NCBI GenBank assembly: GCA_963831645.1
Contig: CAWHQZ010000019.1
Coordinates: forward strand, 1 to 64,000
Origin: CAWHQZ01 sp963831645
Lineage (GTDB): Bacteria > Pseudomonadota > Alphaproteobacteria > Rhizobiales > Aestuariivirgaceae
Length of the DNA: 64,000 bases
Reading direction: 5' to 3'
Positions 17,486 to 26,098 of the stretch are shown in pieces. The notes under the pieces are model-generated. The model worked only from the letters and a program-made list of their open reading frames with translations, ran no database searches and was not told the DNA's origin. Within the stretch, counting starts at the first letter, position 1, and each line of letters starts with the position of its first letter. The position numbers and the translations under genes were made by a program.

Positions 17486-18558
17486 GACAGCCCCGAGGCG
17501 AGTGTCGGTACGTCGAGCGCGTCAAATCCGTAGTGCCGGAGCCAGCGCAGATCGGACTCGAAGAACGCGCGCAGGTCCGGAATGCCGTACTTGAGCATGG
17601 CGAGGCGGTCGAGCCCCATGCCGAACGCCCACCCCTGGTAGCGGTCGGGATCGATTCCGCCGGCCCGCATGACGTTGGGGTGGACCATGCCCGAGCCCAG
17701 GATCTCGAGCCACGACGTGCCCCGGCCGATTTTCACCTGGCCGCCGTCCCAGGAACAGTTGATGTCGATTTCCATGGACGGCTCGGTGAACGGAAAGTGC
17801 GAAGCGCGGAAGCGCATGGCGACATCGTCAAGCTCGAAGAACGCCTTGCAGAACTCCGCCAGCGCCCATTTCAGATGACCGAGATGGGTATCCTCGTCGA
17901 TCAGCAGGCCCTCGACCTGATGGAACATCGGCGTGTGAGTTTGGTCGGAATCGCAGCGGAAGGTGCGGCCGGGTGCGATGATGCGGATGGGCGGTGCGGT
18001 GGCCAGCATGGTGCGAATCTGGACCGGGCTGGTGTGGGTTCTGAGCACCATGCGCGAGCCATCGGATTTCTCGCGGAAATAGAAGGTGTCGTGCTCCTGG
18101 CGCGCCGGGTGCTCGGGCGGCATGTTGAGCGCGGTGAAATTGTGGAAGTCATCCTCGATATGCGGTCCCTCGGCCACCGAGAAGCCGAGGTCGCCCCAGA
18201 TTTGCACGACCTCTTCCCAGACTTGGCTCACCGGATGGACGGTGCCTCTGGCTTCCGGCCGCTCCGGCAGCGTCACGTCTACCCGCTCCCCGGCGACGCG
18301 GGCTTCAACGGAGGCTTCCGACATCTCCCGCCGGCGCCGGGCCAGGGCCTCGGTCACCTTGTCCTTGAGCGCGTTGAGCATGGCTCCCGCCTGTTTGCGT
18401 TCGTCGGAGGACATGCGACCGAGCAGCTTCAGACGCTCGGATATCGAGCCTTTTCTACCGATCGCCGCCACGCGGACGGACTCCAGACCCGTTTCGTCAC
18501 GGGCGGCCGCGATGGCAGCAAGCGTTTCGCGCTCGAGGGTTTCAAGCTCCGTGTTCAT
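17482..18558 (-). CDS. pheS: Phenylalanine-tRNA ligase alpha subunit
   Basis: The catalytic subunit has 358 residues. An N-terminal coiled coil covers about 1-90, followed by class II synthetase motif 2 (GRTFRCDSDQTHTPMFHQVE) and motif 3 (GWAFGMGLDRLAMLKYGIPD). It is transcribed after infC-rpmI-rplT, from which it is separated by 130 bp, and before pheT, the classic order of this locus. Confidence 0.97.
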   Translation of the reverse strand: MNTELETLERETLAAIAAARDETGLESVRVAAIGRKGSISERLKLLGRMSSDERKQAGAMLNALKDKVTEALARRRREMSEASVEARVAGERVDVTLPERPEARGTVHPVSQVWEEVVQIWGDLGFSVAEGPHIEDDFHNFTALNMPPEHPARQEHDTFYFREKSDGSRMVLRTHTSPVQIRTMLATAPPIRIIAPGRTFRCDSDQTHTPMFHQVEGLLIDEDTHLGHLKWALAEFCKAFFELDDVAMRFRASHFPFTEPSMEIDINCSWDGGQVKIGRGTSWLEILGSGMVHPNVMRAGGIDPDRYQGWAFGMGLDRLAMLKYGIPDLRAFFESDLRWLRHYGFDALDVPTLASGLS

Positions 18559-18688
18559 CGGCCGCCTGGGACTTTCGACTTGGCAAACATGTCATCCATA
18601 TGACCCGTCGCGTTCGCGGGTTGGCCGACTCGGGCGCCCTTCGAGGACGAGAGACGCTGAGAACCCGGCGACTCGGCGGCTGTTGCGC

Positions 18689-19042
18689 CTAGAGGACGGC
18701 TTTCGCCTTGTCCACCAGCGTCTTGAACGCCCCGGGCTCACGCACGGCGAGATCGGCCAGCACTTTCCTGTCGATCTCGACGCCGGCCTTATCCAGCCCG
18801 GCGATAAACCGGCCGTAGGTCAGACCCAGTTCGCGTGCCGCGGCATTGATGCGTTGAATCCACAGCGAGCGAAAGGTCCGCTTTTTTCGGCGGCGATCGC
18901 GATAGGCGTATTGGCCGGCCTTCTCCACCGCCTGCACGGCGGCGCGGAAGATGTTCTTGCGCCGGCCATAGTAACCCTTGGCGGCCTTGAGCGTTTTCTT
19001 GTGGCGGGCGCGCGCGGTGACGCCGCGTTTCACTCTCGACAT
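18689..19042 (-). CDS. rplT: 50S ribosomal protein L20
   Basis: ATG 19042 opens 117 residues matching L20 throughout: RVKRGVTARARHKKTLK, YYGRRKNIFRAAVQAVEK, AYRDRRRKKRTFRSLWIQRI and GLDKAGVEIDRKVLADLA. L20 binds 23S rRNA early in 50S assembly and represses its own operon in model bacteria. It lies 23 bp after rpmI. Confidence 0.97.
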   Translation of the reverse strand: MSRVKRGVTARARHKKTLKAAKGYYGRRKNIFRAAVQAVEKAGQYAYRDRRRKKRTFRSLWIQRINAAARELGLTYGRFIAGLDKAGVEIDRKVLADLAVREPGAFKTLVDKAKAVL

Positions 19043-19065
19043 GCGAGCACTCCTCGAAAACCTTT

Positions 19066-19266
19066 CTAGCGGCCGTAGGGCATGTGAATCTTCACCAGCC
19101 GAGCATCCCCCGGCTCGAGGATGGTCGTGCCGCGCTGGTTGCGGATCTGCTTGTTCGTCCGCTTGATCATGCCGTGGCGCTTGCCGGCCTGCGTGCCGCG
19201 AACCAAGCCCGTAGCCGTCATGCGGAAGCGCTTTTTGCACGAGGACTTGTTCTTCATCTTGGGCAT
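19066..19266 (-). CDS. rpmI: 50S ribosomal protein L35
   Basis: The frame of 66 residues starts MPKMKNKSSCKKRFRMTATG and ends EPGDARLVKIHMPYGR, both diagnostic of L35. It sits between infC and rplT. Confidence 0.97.
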   Translation of the reverse strand: MPKMKNKSSCKKRFRMTATGLVRGTQAGKRHGMIKRTNKQIRNQRGTTILEPGDARLVKIHMPYGR

Positions 19267-19310
19267 TTTGCCTGTTCCTTCGCCAGTTGTGGGCTGCCGT
19301 CAAGCATCAA

Positions 19311-19342
19311 GAGCCGCCACGGCATGCCCTGCCGGGCGGCTC
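19311..19342 (-). promoter_or_regulatory. Hairpin between infC and rpmI
   Basis: GAGCCGCC (19311-19318) and GGCGGCTC (19335-19342) can pair across a 16-base loop in the infC-rpmI spacer. There is no T-run, so it is not a plain terminator. Its position matches where L20 binds its own message in other bacteria, but that role here is inference. Confidence 0.4.
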
Positions 19343-19393
19343 AACGGTGGGCGTTATAGACAGACCGCCGCCCCGATGCAACAGCCGGCGCCG

Positions 19394-19936
19394 CTATTTC
19401 GGCGCCAGCACCATCACCACCTGGCGGCCTTCGAACCGCGGCTCGGTCTCGACCTTGGCGATGGTGGAGGTGTCGGTCCTGACCTGCTCCAGCAGCTCGA
19501 AACCAATTTCCCGGTGCGCCAGTTCGCGGCCGCGGAAGCGCAGGGTGACCTTCACCTTGTCGCCTTCCTCGAAGAAGCGTTTGATCGAGCGCATCTTCAC
19601 ATCATAGTCATGGGTGTCGATGTTGGGGCGCATCTTGATCTCTTTGATCTCAATGATCTTCTGCTTCTTGCGCGCCTCATTGGCTTTTTTCTGCGCCTGG
19701 TATTTGTGTTTTCCAAAGTCGACGATCTTGCACACCGGCGGATCGGTTCCAGGGGATATCTCGACCAGGTCGAGACCCGCCTGTTCGGCCAGTGTGAGCG
19801 CCTGCCGCGGGCTCATTACTCCGACCTTCTGGCCTTTCTCGTCGATCAACAGTATCTCGCGGGCATCTATCCTTTCGTTTGTGCGCGGTCCGCTGTCACG
19901 CGGCCGCTGATCCTTGATGAAGGGCTTGCGGTTTAT
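19394..19936 (-). CDS. infC: Translation initiation factor IF-3, AUA start
   Basis: IF-3 keeps ribosomal subunits apart and checks the start codon. The N-domain begins NRKPFIKDQRPRDSGPRTNE and RIDAREILLIDEKGQKVGVM; the C-domain has VCKIVDFGKHKYQAQKKANE and IKEIKMRPNIDTHDYDVKMR. An ATG or GTG start would give only 151 residues and drop the conserved start of the N-domain. Reading upstream, the codon before AAC-CGC-AAG is ATA (19936-19934). AGAGGAG ends 8 bases before it, and an in-frame TGA lies two codons upstream. Starting at ATA gives 180 residues, the length of E. coli IF-3. A rare start codon is how infC regulates itself in E. coli (AUU). The downstream ATC codons are the alternative. Confidence 0.9.
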   Translation of the reverse strand: MNRKPFIKDQRPRDSGPRTNERIDAREILLIDEKGQKVGVMSPRQALTLAEQAGLDLVEISPGTDPPVCKIVDFGKHKYQAQKKANEARKKQKIIEIKEIKMRPNIDTHDYDVKMRSIKRFFEEGDKVKVTLRFRGRELAHREIGFELLEQVRTDTSTIAKVETEPRFEGRQVVMVLAPK

Positions 19937-20001
19937 GTTTCATTCTCCTCTAGCTGCCGGCGGGTTCCCGTCGGGAGCGCTGACCCCCCGCCTCAGAGCT
20001 A

Positions 20002-20030
20002 TAAATCTGGAATGTCGCAGCCGAAGTCAA
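20002..20030 (-). promoter_or_regulatory. Candidate sigma-70 promoter for infC-rpmI-rplT-pheST
   Basis: On the minus strand TTGACT (20025-20030) and GATTTA (20002-20007) are separated by exactly 17 bases, 66 bases upstream of the infC ATA codon. The -35 element is a near-consensus match and the -10 is moderate. It overlaps the likely start of the divergent hydrolase gene. Confidence 0.5.
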
Positions 20031-20878
20031 GCACATGCTCGGCAACCGGCAAGAACGAAGGTTCCTTGACCACGGCAGCTTACATCGACGGTCCCTCGGG
20101 GTCGCGCCTTGCATACCGGCGCGACGTCGGCAACCCGCACCTGGCAGGCGTACTGTGGCTCGGTGGCTTCATGTCCGACATGACGGGCATCAAGGCCGAG
20201 GCGCTCGCCGGGATGGCACGCAGCGATGATCGCTCGTACCTGCGCTTCGACTACACCGGGCACGGGGCATCCGGAGGCAGGTTCGAAGAGGCAACGATTT
20301 CCACCTGGCTCGAGGACACGTTCCTGATGTTCGCCTCGCTCAGCGAGGGACCACAAGTCATCGCCGGATCGAGCATGGGAGGCTATCTGGCGCTCCTGCT
20401 GATGCGCCGCCTTCAGCAGGCCCGCGACCCGAACCTCGAACGAATCCACGGTCTCGTGCTCGTGGCGCCGGCGGTCGACATGACCGAGGCACTGCTTTGG
20501 CAAGGCTTCAACGCCGATCAGCGCCGCGAAGTCATGACTGCAGGCCGGCTGGCACTGCCGTCGGCCTATGGAGGCGAGCAGATCTTCACTCGCTTGCTCA
20601 TCGAGGATGGCAGGCGGCATCTCCTCTTTGCCCACGGCGTAGACAGCCACTGCCCGGTTCGCGTCCTGACCGGCGAGGAAGATGTGGACGTGCCCTGGCG
20701 ACACGCGCTCGCCGTCTACCGGGCGATCCGCGGCGATGACGTGACGCTGACCCTCGTCAAGGGCGGCGATCACCGGCTCTCCGCGCCGCGGGATCTCGCG
20801 CTGATAACCGACACGGTTCGCGCGCTTGGTTCTCGCCATTCGCCGCGTACGAAGGGGTCCGGTTCGGCGGGTTCGTGA
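20012..20878 (+). CDS. Alpha/beta hydrolase
   Basis: The sequence shows a strand and oxyanion region (GVLWLGGFMSDMTGIKAEAL), RFDYTGHGASGG, the nucleophile elbow GSSMGG (Ser), the acid in VLTGEEDVDVPW and the His in VKGGDHRLSAPRD. That is a full Ser-Asp/Glu-His triad in a protein of 270-288 residues, related to small esterases and palmitoyl thioesterase-like hydrolases. ATG 20012 is one start, but TTG 20066 is possible and would clear the infC promoter. The 3' end overlaps queG on the other strand by 109 bp. Substrate unknown. Confidence 0.85.
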   Translation: MSQPKSSTCSATGKNEGSLTTAAYIDGPSGSRLAYRRDVGNPHLAGVLWLGGFMSDMTGIKAEALAGMARSDDRSYLRFDYTGHGASGGRFEEATISTWLEDTFLMFASLSEGPQVIAGSSMGGYLALLLMRRLQQARDPNLERIHGLVLVAPAVDMTEALLWQGFNADQRREVMTAGRLALPSAYGGEQIFTRLLIEDGRRHLLFAHGVDSHCPVRVLTGEEDVDVPWRHALAVYRAIRGDDVTLTLVKGGDHRLSAPRDLALITDTVRALGSRHSPRTKGSGSAGS

Positions 20879-21939
20879 TGGGCGCGCAGCGACTCGACTT
20901 CGCCGCTGTCGGCAAGCTCGCGCAGCGCCCAGACCGCCATCGCGCGCACGAGGGGAGAGCGGTCGCCGAGCCTTTCTGCAACCGGCGCCTTCAACCGGCC
21001 ATCAGCGGAATTGCCGGCAGCGATGAGCACGTTGCGCAAAAACCGGTCCCGGCCCGTCCGCTTGACCGCCGTGCCGGAAAACCGCTTGCGAAAATCCTGG
21101 TCGTCGAGCGCCAGCAACTCCGCCAGGGCCGGCGCAGCCGATTCGGCGCGCGCGCGGAGCTTTGCCTCACGGCCGGCCTGGGCAAATTTGTTCCACGGAC
21201 ACACCGCCAGGCAGTCGTCGCAACCAAAGATGCGGTTGCCCATGGCGCGCCGGAACTCCCGCGCGATATGTCCCTTATGTTCGATGGTGAGATAGGAAAT
21301 GCAGCGGCGCGCGTCGAGTACATAAGGCTGCGGAAAAGCGTTGGTCGGACAGATGTCGAGGCAGGCCCGGCAAGAGCCGCAATGATCGCTCTCCGGCGGA
21401 TCCGGGATGAGCCTGGCCGACGTGAGGATGGCGCCGAGAAACAGCCACGAGCCAAGCTCCCGCGAGACGAGGTTGGTGTGCTTGCCTTGCCATCCGATGC
21501 CGGCCTCCTGGGCGGCGGGCTTCTCCATGAGAGGTGCGGTGTCGACGAACACCTTGACCTCGGCGCCGGTGAGGGCCGCGAGCTTTCCGGCGAGCAGCTT
21601 GAGCTTGCCCTTGATCAGGCCATGATAGTCGCTGCCCAGCGCGTAGACCGAAATGACGCCGGTCGCGCGATCCTTCAGCCTTGCAAGGGGATCGAGGTCG
21701 GGTCCGTAGTTGAGTCCGAGCAGCAGGGCGGTGGCGGCCTTCGGCCACAGGGCTCCAGGACTGGCGCGGCGCTCAGCGGTAGCCTCCAACCATTCCATGT
21801 CGCCGTGATAGCCGGCGGCAATGAAGCTGGTGAGTTTGTGGGCGAGGTTCACGTTCGCGGCGAGCGCGGTAATGCCACAGACATCGAAGCCCAGGCGGCG
21901 AGCTTCCGCTTTGATCGCCTGCTCAGCCGTCATGGCCAT
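20770..21939 (-). CDS. queG: Epoxyqueuosine reductase
   Basis: QueG carries out the last step of queuosine synthesis in tRNA, using cobalamin and two 4Fe-4S clusters. Cluster motifs CGSCRACLDICP and CDDCLAVCPWNKF are both present, as are the N-terminal flavin/cobalamin-type domain (GFDVCGITAL) and a C-terminal HEAT-like helix pair (LVRAMAVWALREL). I use ATG 21939 or 21933 because the family starts at this point. After the usual end the frame runs about 30 codons past DSGEVESLRAHHE into the antisense of the hydrolase gene. Confidence 0.93.
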   Translation of the reverse strand: MAMTAEQAIKAEARRLGFDVCGITALAANVNLAHKLTSFIAAGYHGDMEWLEATAERRASPGALWPKAATALLLGLNYGPDLDPLARLKDRATGVISVYALGSDYHGLIKGKLKLLAGKLAALTGAEVKVFVDTAPLMEKPAAQEAGIGWQGKHTNLVSRELGSWLFLGAILTSARLIPDPPESDHCGSCRACLDICPTNAFPQPYVLDARRCISYLTIEHKGHIAREFRRAMGNRIFGCDDCLAVCPWNKFAQAGREAKLRARAESAAPALAELLALDDQDFRKRFSGTAVKRTGRDRFLRNVLIAAGNSADGRLKAPVAERLGDRSPLVRAMAVWALRELADSGEVESLRAHHEPAEPDPFVRGEWREPSARTVSVISARSRGAESR

Positions 21940-21971
21940 GGGTCGGGCATGATCCGCCAAAGCGCCCTCGC

Positions 21972-22658
21972 TTAGAAGTCGAGATCGGCGTAACCGGCAT
22001 GTGGCGTCATGCCACGCACGTGGTCCGCCAGCAGCGGCCGGAAGGAGGGCCGTGATTTGATGCGCTGATACCAGGACTTGGCCGCCGGCACCGACGCCCA
22101 GGCGATCTCGCCCAGGAAGTCGATGCACGAGAGATGTGCCGAGGCGGCGAGATCGGCTGCCGACAGCCGGTCGCCTGCCAGCCAGTTGTGAGCGTCGGCG
22201 AGGGCGCCAATGTATTCCAGGTGATACGGTATCTGCCCCTGCGCATGCCGTATCCGCGCCGTATCGGGCGGACCGCCGCCCTGCTCGCGGGTGAGAAACC
22301 GGCGCGCGACTTTTTCGTTGAGGAGCGGCTCGCTTACTTCAGCGTTGAACCTGCGATCAAACCAGGCCACGAGCCGGCGCGTTTCGGCGCGGGCCGCGGC
22401 CGTTTCTCCCAGCATCGAGAACTTGCTTCGGCTGCGCGTCTCCTCGAGATATTCCGAGATGGCCTCGATGCCGCACGCCACGGTGCCGTCGTCGTCGGTG
22501 AACACCGGCGTCACGCCGGTAGGACTGACCTCGAGCAGCGCGGAGCTTGGCGTGCCGAGCCGCTCCTCGACCAGCTCTGCCTCGACGCCGTATTCCGCCA
22601 GCGCCAGCCGGATGCGCCGCGAAAAGGGGTCAAGTGTGAGGTGGAAAAGCCTGGGCAT
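21972..22658 (-). CDS. Glutathione S-transferase family protein
   Basis: ATG 22658 gives 228 residues with an N-terminal thioredoxin-like domain (PRLFHLTLDPFSRRIRLALA, VSPTGVTPVFTDDDG with the cis-Pro, then ACGIEAISEYLEE) and an all-helical C-terminal domain (AHNWLAGDRLSAADLAASAH). The DPFSRRIR start corresponds to the active-site loop but has Ser rather than Cys. Substrate unknown. It lies just upstream of queG on the same strand and may be co-transcribed with it. Confidence 0.9.
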   Translation of the reverse strand: MPRLFHLTLDPFSRRIRLALAEYGVEAELVEERLGTPSSALLEVSPTGVTPVFTDDDGTVACGIEAISEYLEETRSRSKFSMLGETAAARAETRRLVAWFDRRFNAEVSEPLLNEKVARRFLTREQGGGPPDTARIRHAQGQIPYHLEYIGALADAHNWLAGDRLSAADLAASAHLSCIDFLGEIAWASVPAAKSWYQRIKSRPSFRPLLADHVRGMTPHAGYADLDF

Positions 22659-22751
22659 GATTGTCGGCCGGGATCTTTCGGATATAGAACGCCGATTCCC
22701 GGCCATTACAAGAGATTCGCCCCGCCGGGCTCTCCCCGAGGAGTCGCCCCA

Positions 22752-23567
22752 GTGCCCATCGAACAAGTCATCGTCCTTGCAGTCATTCAAGGCATCACCG
22801 AATTCCTGCCCATCTCCTCATCGGGTCATCTGATCCTGGTTCCGGTAATCACCGGCTGGGCCGACCAGGGACTCATTACCGACGTCATGGTGCACATGGG
22901 ATCGCTCGCCGCCATTCTCGCCTACTTCTGGCGCGATGTGCTGGCGCTGACGAAAGGCGGGCTCAAGCTCCTCACCGGCAAAGTCACGCCCGAGGGAAAG
23001 CTTGTTCTCCTCATCGTGATCGGCACCATTCCAGCGGTGCTGTTCGGCATCTACGCCAAGTCGAGCGGGCTGATGGACCAAGTCAGGGGCGGAGCGCAGA
23101 TTGTCGCGTGGAACGCAATCATCTACTCGCTGCTCATGCTGGCCGCCGACTGGTTCGGCGCCACCGTGAGACGGATGGAGCAGATGACGCTGCCCTCGGC
23201 CATCCTCATCGGCATTGCGCAGGCACTTGCCATCATTCCCGGCACCAGCCGTTCCGGCGCAACCATGACAGCAGCTCGGGCGCTCGGCTTCACCCGCCCG
23301 GAAGCGGCACGGTTCTCCTTCCTTCTGGGGATTCCGGCATTCATGGGCGCAGGCATTCTGGTCCTCGGCGAGGCGATCGAAGCCGGTGAACCGATCACTG
23401 CTGACGCGTTGCTGACCGGCGGGCTTACCTTCTTCACCGCGCTTGCAGCGATCGCGTTTCTGATGGCGCTCCTGCGCAGGATGAGCCTCCTGCCCTTCGT
23501 AATCTATCGCATCCTGCTCGGTGGCGTGCTGCTGATGCTCATCCGTGCCGGGCTCATTCCGGCCTAG
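22752..23567 (+). CDS. uppP: Undecaprenyl-diphosphatase (bacitracin resistance)
   Basis: GTG 22752, eight bases after GAGGAG, gives the expected N-terminus PIEQVIVLAVIQGITEFLPI. Both catalytic motifs are present: QGITEFLPISSSGHL and PGTSRSGATMTAARALG. The 271 residues are almost wholly membrane helices. UppP recycles the undecaprenyl carrier used for peptidoglycan and LPS. Its stop abuts the stop of the convergent reductase gene. Confidence 0.96.
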   Translation: MPIEQVIVLAVIQGITEFLPISSSGHLILVPVITGWADQGLITDVMVHMGSLAAILAYFWRDVLALTKGGLKLLTGKVTPEGKLVLLIVIGTIPAVLFGIYAKSSGLMDQVRGGAQIVAWNAIIYSLLMLAADWFGATVRRMEQMTLPSAILIGIAQALAIIPGTSRSGATMTAARALGFTRPEAARFSFLLGIPAFMGAGILVLGEAIEAGEPITADALLTGGLTFFTALAAIAFLMALLRRMSLLPFVIYRILLGGVLLMLIRAGLIPA

Positions 23568-24551
23568 TCAGAACACCGGCTTGTCGCCGGAGAACTGACC
23601 GGCGCGGCGGTAGCGATAGAGATAGGAAGGCACGATCGCCGCAATGGCCGTGGGCGTGATGCCGAGGCCCTCGAGGGTGCGGCCTTCTGCACGCGCCGCC
23701 TCACTGACCACGTTGTCGGCTTTCAGAAGCCTTACCTGATCCACCGTGAGAAGAGGATTGGGCAATAGCTGAAGAAAGGCGGCCTGCGCCGTGGCGAGGA
23801 AAAACGGCACCGGCACCAGCAGCTTGCGGCGGCCGATCGTTTCGAGAATGAACTGCAACAGCTCGCGGAACGTAAACACCTCGGGCCCGCCCAGTTCGTA
23901 GACGCGGCCGTCAACCGATCCCCGTCCCACGAGCGTCGCCATGGCCTTTGCGACGTCGCCCACGAAAACCGGCTGGAAACGGGTCTGGCCGCCGCCGATG
24001 AGTGGCAGCGCCGGCAGAAAGCGGCTGAGCGCCGCAAATCGGTTGAAGAATTCGTCTTCCGGCCCGAAGACAATGGAGGGCCGCACGATGACGGCATCGG
24101 GAAACGCCGCCTGCGCCCGCGCTTCACCCTCAGCCTTGGTGCGCCCATAGACCGAGGAGCTTTTGCTGGCCGCCCCGATGGCCGAGCATTGGATGAACAC
24201 ACGCGCGCCCGACCGCATCGCAGCGGCTGCCGCCGCTTCGGCGCCACCGGCATGGACCGCAGCGAACGTCTGGGCCCCGGAACCGGAGAGGATGCCCGCC
24301 AGGTTCACAACCGCATAGGCGCCGCTGCAGGCGGCCATGAGCGAGTCGGGGAAGCGCACATTCGCCTGCACGGCCATGATCTGGCCGACCGTTCCCAAAG
24401 GCTGCAGGTGGCCCGCGAGGTCCGGCCGGCGCACCGCCGCGCGCACGCGATAGCCGAGCTTGGCGAGCGCCCGCACGATATGCCGGCCGAGGAAACCAGA
24501 CCCACCGATGACCGTGACGAGTTCCTGCGAGGTTGTCTGGGGCGGCGCCAT
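23568..24551 (-). CDS. NDUFA9-like NAD(P)-binding complex I-associated protein
   Basis: A Rossmann domain starts at once (VTVIGGSGFLGRHIVRALAK, GxxGxxG). YGRTKAEGE is the YxxxK-like motif, and VRPSIVFGPEDEFFNRFA, GGGQTRFQPVFVGDVAKAMA and YELGGPEVFTFRELL are typical of the atypical short-chain reductases in the NDUFA9 group. Alphaproteobacterial members have been found with respiratory complex I. Length 327 residues is normal. The gene begins 141 bp before tRNA-Leu on the other strand. Confidence 0.88.
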   Translation of the reverse strand: MAPPQTTSQELVTVIGGSGFLGRHIVRALAKLGYRVRAAVRRPDLAGHLQPLGTVGQIMAVQANVRFPDSLMAACSGAYAVVNLAGILSGSGAQTFAAVHAGGAEAAAAAAMRSGARVFIQCSAIGAASKSSSVYGRTKAEGEARAQAAFPDAVIVRPSIVFGPEDEFFNRFAALSRFLPALPLIGGGQTRFQPVFVGDVAKAMATLVGRGSVDGRVYELGGPEVFTFRELLQFILETIGRRKLLVPVPFFLATAQAAFLQLLPNPLLTVDQVRLLKADNVVSEAARAEGRTLEGLGITPTAIAAIVPSYLYRYRRAGQFSGDKPVF

Positions 24552-24695
24552 GTCTCCCCGAGCGTTGCCGGCTGCGAAAGGCGCCCGCTATGTAGCGGTC
24601 ACGCCGCCGCTTTGCAAAGGCCCGGAATGACCCGGCATGCGCTGGCATGCGCCAGCGTTGACAAGGCTATGGCCGTTCCATAAACACCCGACAGG

Positions 24696-24780
<85 letters not shown>

Positions 24781-24816
24781 CCGCCTGACGCCCGAAGCAG
24801 GAGCGATCCGGCTGCT

Positions 24817-25428
24817 ATGACAGTCAAGGTGCATAGGGGCGATCTGCCCACCCAACTGGAGCTTGGATCGGTCGTCGCCGTAGACACGGAGACGATGGGC
24901 CTCAATCCGCACCGCGACAAGCTGTGCCTCGTGCAGCTCTCCTCCGGCGACGGCAATGCCCACCTCGTGCAGATCGACCGCACGACCTTTTCGGCGCCCC
25001 GGCTCAAGGCGCTGCTCGAGGATCGCGGCGTAACCAAGATTTTCCACTTCGCGCGCTTCGACGTGGCCGTGCTCAAGCACTATCTCGATGTCGACGTAGC
25101 GCCGCTCTATTGCACGAAGATCGCTTCGCGCCTGGCTCGCACCTACAGCGACAAACATGGCTTGAAGGACCTGGTGAAGGAGCTTCTCGGGATCGATTTG
25201 TCAAAACAGCAGCAAAGTTCCGACTGGGGTTCGCCGATTCTGTCGGATTCGCAGAAGCAATATGCCGCCCTCGATGTGACATACCTGCACGAAATCAAGG
25301 CCCGCCTGGACCAGATGCTGAGCCGCGAAAGCCGCCATGAGCTCGCCGAAGCGTGTTTCGCCTTCGTACCGATGCGCGCCCGCCTCGATCTCGGCGGCTG
25401 GACCGATGAGGATGTCTTTGCCCATTGA
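24817..25428 (+). CDS. rnd: Ribonuclease D-like 3'-5' exonuclease (short form)
   Basis: The DEDDy exonuclease fold is complete: exo I VAVDTETMGLN (D23, E25), exo II HFARFDVAVLKHY, exo III YAALDVTYL (Tyr and Asp). At 203 residues it contains only the exonuclease domain; the HRDC domains of E. coli RNase D are absent, as is common in alphaproteobacteria. It probably trims the 3' ends of tRNA or other small RNAs. It follows tRNA-Leu and its 3' end overlaps lptC. Confidence 0.93.
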   Translation: MTVKVHRGDLPTQLELGSVVAVDTETMGLNPHRDKLCLVQLSSGDGNAHLVQIDRTTFSAPRLKALLEDRGVTKIFHFARFDVAVLKHYLDVDVAPLYCTKIASRLARTYSDKHGLKDLVKELLGIDLSKQQQSSDWGSPILSDSQKQYAALDVTYLHEIKARLDQMLSRESRHELAEACFAFVPMRARLDLGGWTDEDVFAH

Positions 25429-26098
25429 AAATCGCCGAGCCCGCGTCCGCGCTCCCTCAGCCCCGCGTATTCTGGCATGGCTGTTCCTGGCGGCGGCCGG
25501 CGTGGTCGTGGTGTTGTTCCTCCTGCAGGCAGGAGCATTCAACGCCATGCGGCCGGTTCGCCCGCAAACGGCTGAAGCCACGACGGCGGCATCGGCCTCC
25601 GAGCATGCCGCAACCGCAACCGTTGCCTCGCCGGCGAAACGCGCCGACAAGGTATCCGTGTTCCGGTCGCAGTTCGCCGGCTTCGACAACCAGAAACAAC
25701 CGTTCTCGGTCAAGGCGGAACGGGCCGTCCAGGATCGCTCGGATGCCAACAAGGTCCACCTCGAGCACGTTTCTGCCGAGCTGACACGCAGCTCCGGACA
25801 GGAAATCGCCATCAGTTCGCTGACGGCGTTATACGATGCCGACCGGAAGGCGATCGATCTCTCGGGAGAGGTCAGGATTTCCGCCGCCGATCAGTTCGTC
25901 GCCGAAATGGCCAGGGCGTTGGTCACCATCGACGACAAGAAGTTTTTCAGTGAAGTGCCGGTCACCGTCACGCACCCGCAGGGCCAGATCGAGGCCAACG
26001 GCATGGAGATCACCGAAGACGGCAGGCGCATCCTTTTCTTCAATCGGGTAAAGGCGACCTTCTGGGGCACGGCGAACAGGGACGCCAAACAGCAATGA
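25406..26098 (+). CDS. lptC: LPS export component LptC
   Basis: I place the start at ATG 25406 or 25412, inside the end of rnd. One membrane helix (ILAWLFLAAAGVVVVLFLLQ, about 21-40) is followed by a periplasmic beta-jellyroll domain (DANKVHLEHVSAELTRSSGQ, KAIDLSGEVRISAADQF, GRRILFFNRVKATFW). LptC links the inner-membrane LptBFG transporter to LptA. Alphaproteobacterial LptC proteins diverge widely and are recognised mainly by position next to lptA. A four-base overlap couples it to lptA. Confidence 0.88.
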   Translation: MRMSLPIENRRARVRAPSAPRILAWLFLAAAGVVVVLFLLQAGAFNAMRPVRPQTAEATTAASASEHAATATVASPAKRADKVSVFRSQFAGFDNQKQPFSVKAERAVQDRSDANKVHLEHVSAELTRSSGQEIAISSLTALYDADRKAIDLSGEVRISAADQFVAEMARALVTIDDKKFFSEVPVTVTHPQGQIEANGMEITEDGRRILFFNRVKATFWGTANRDAKQQ

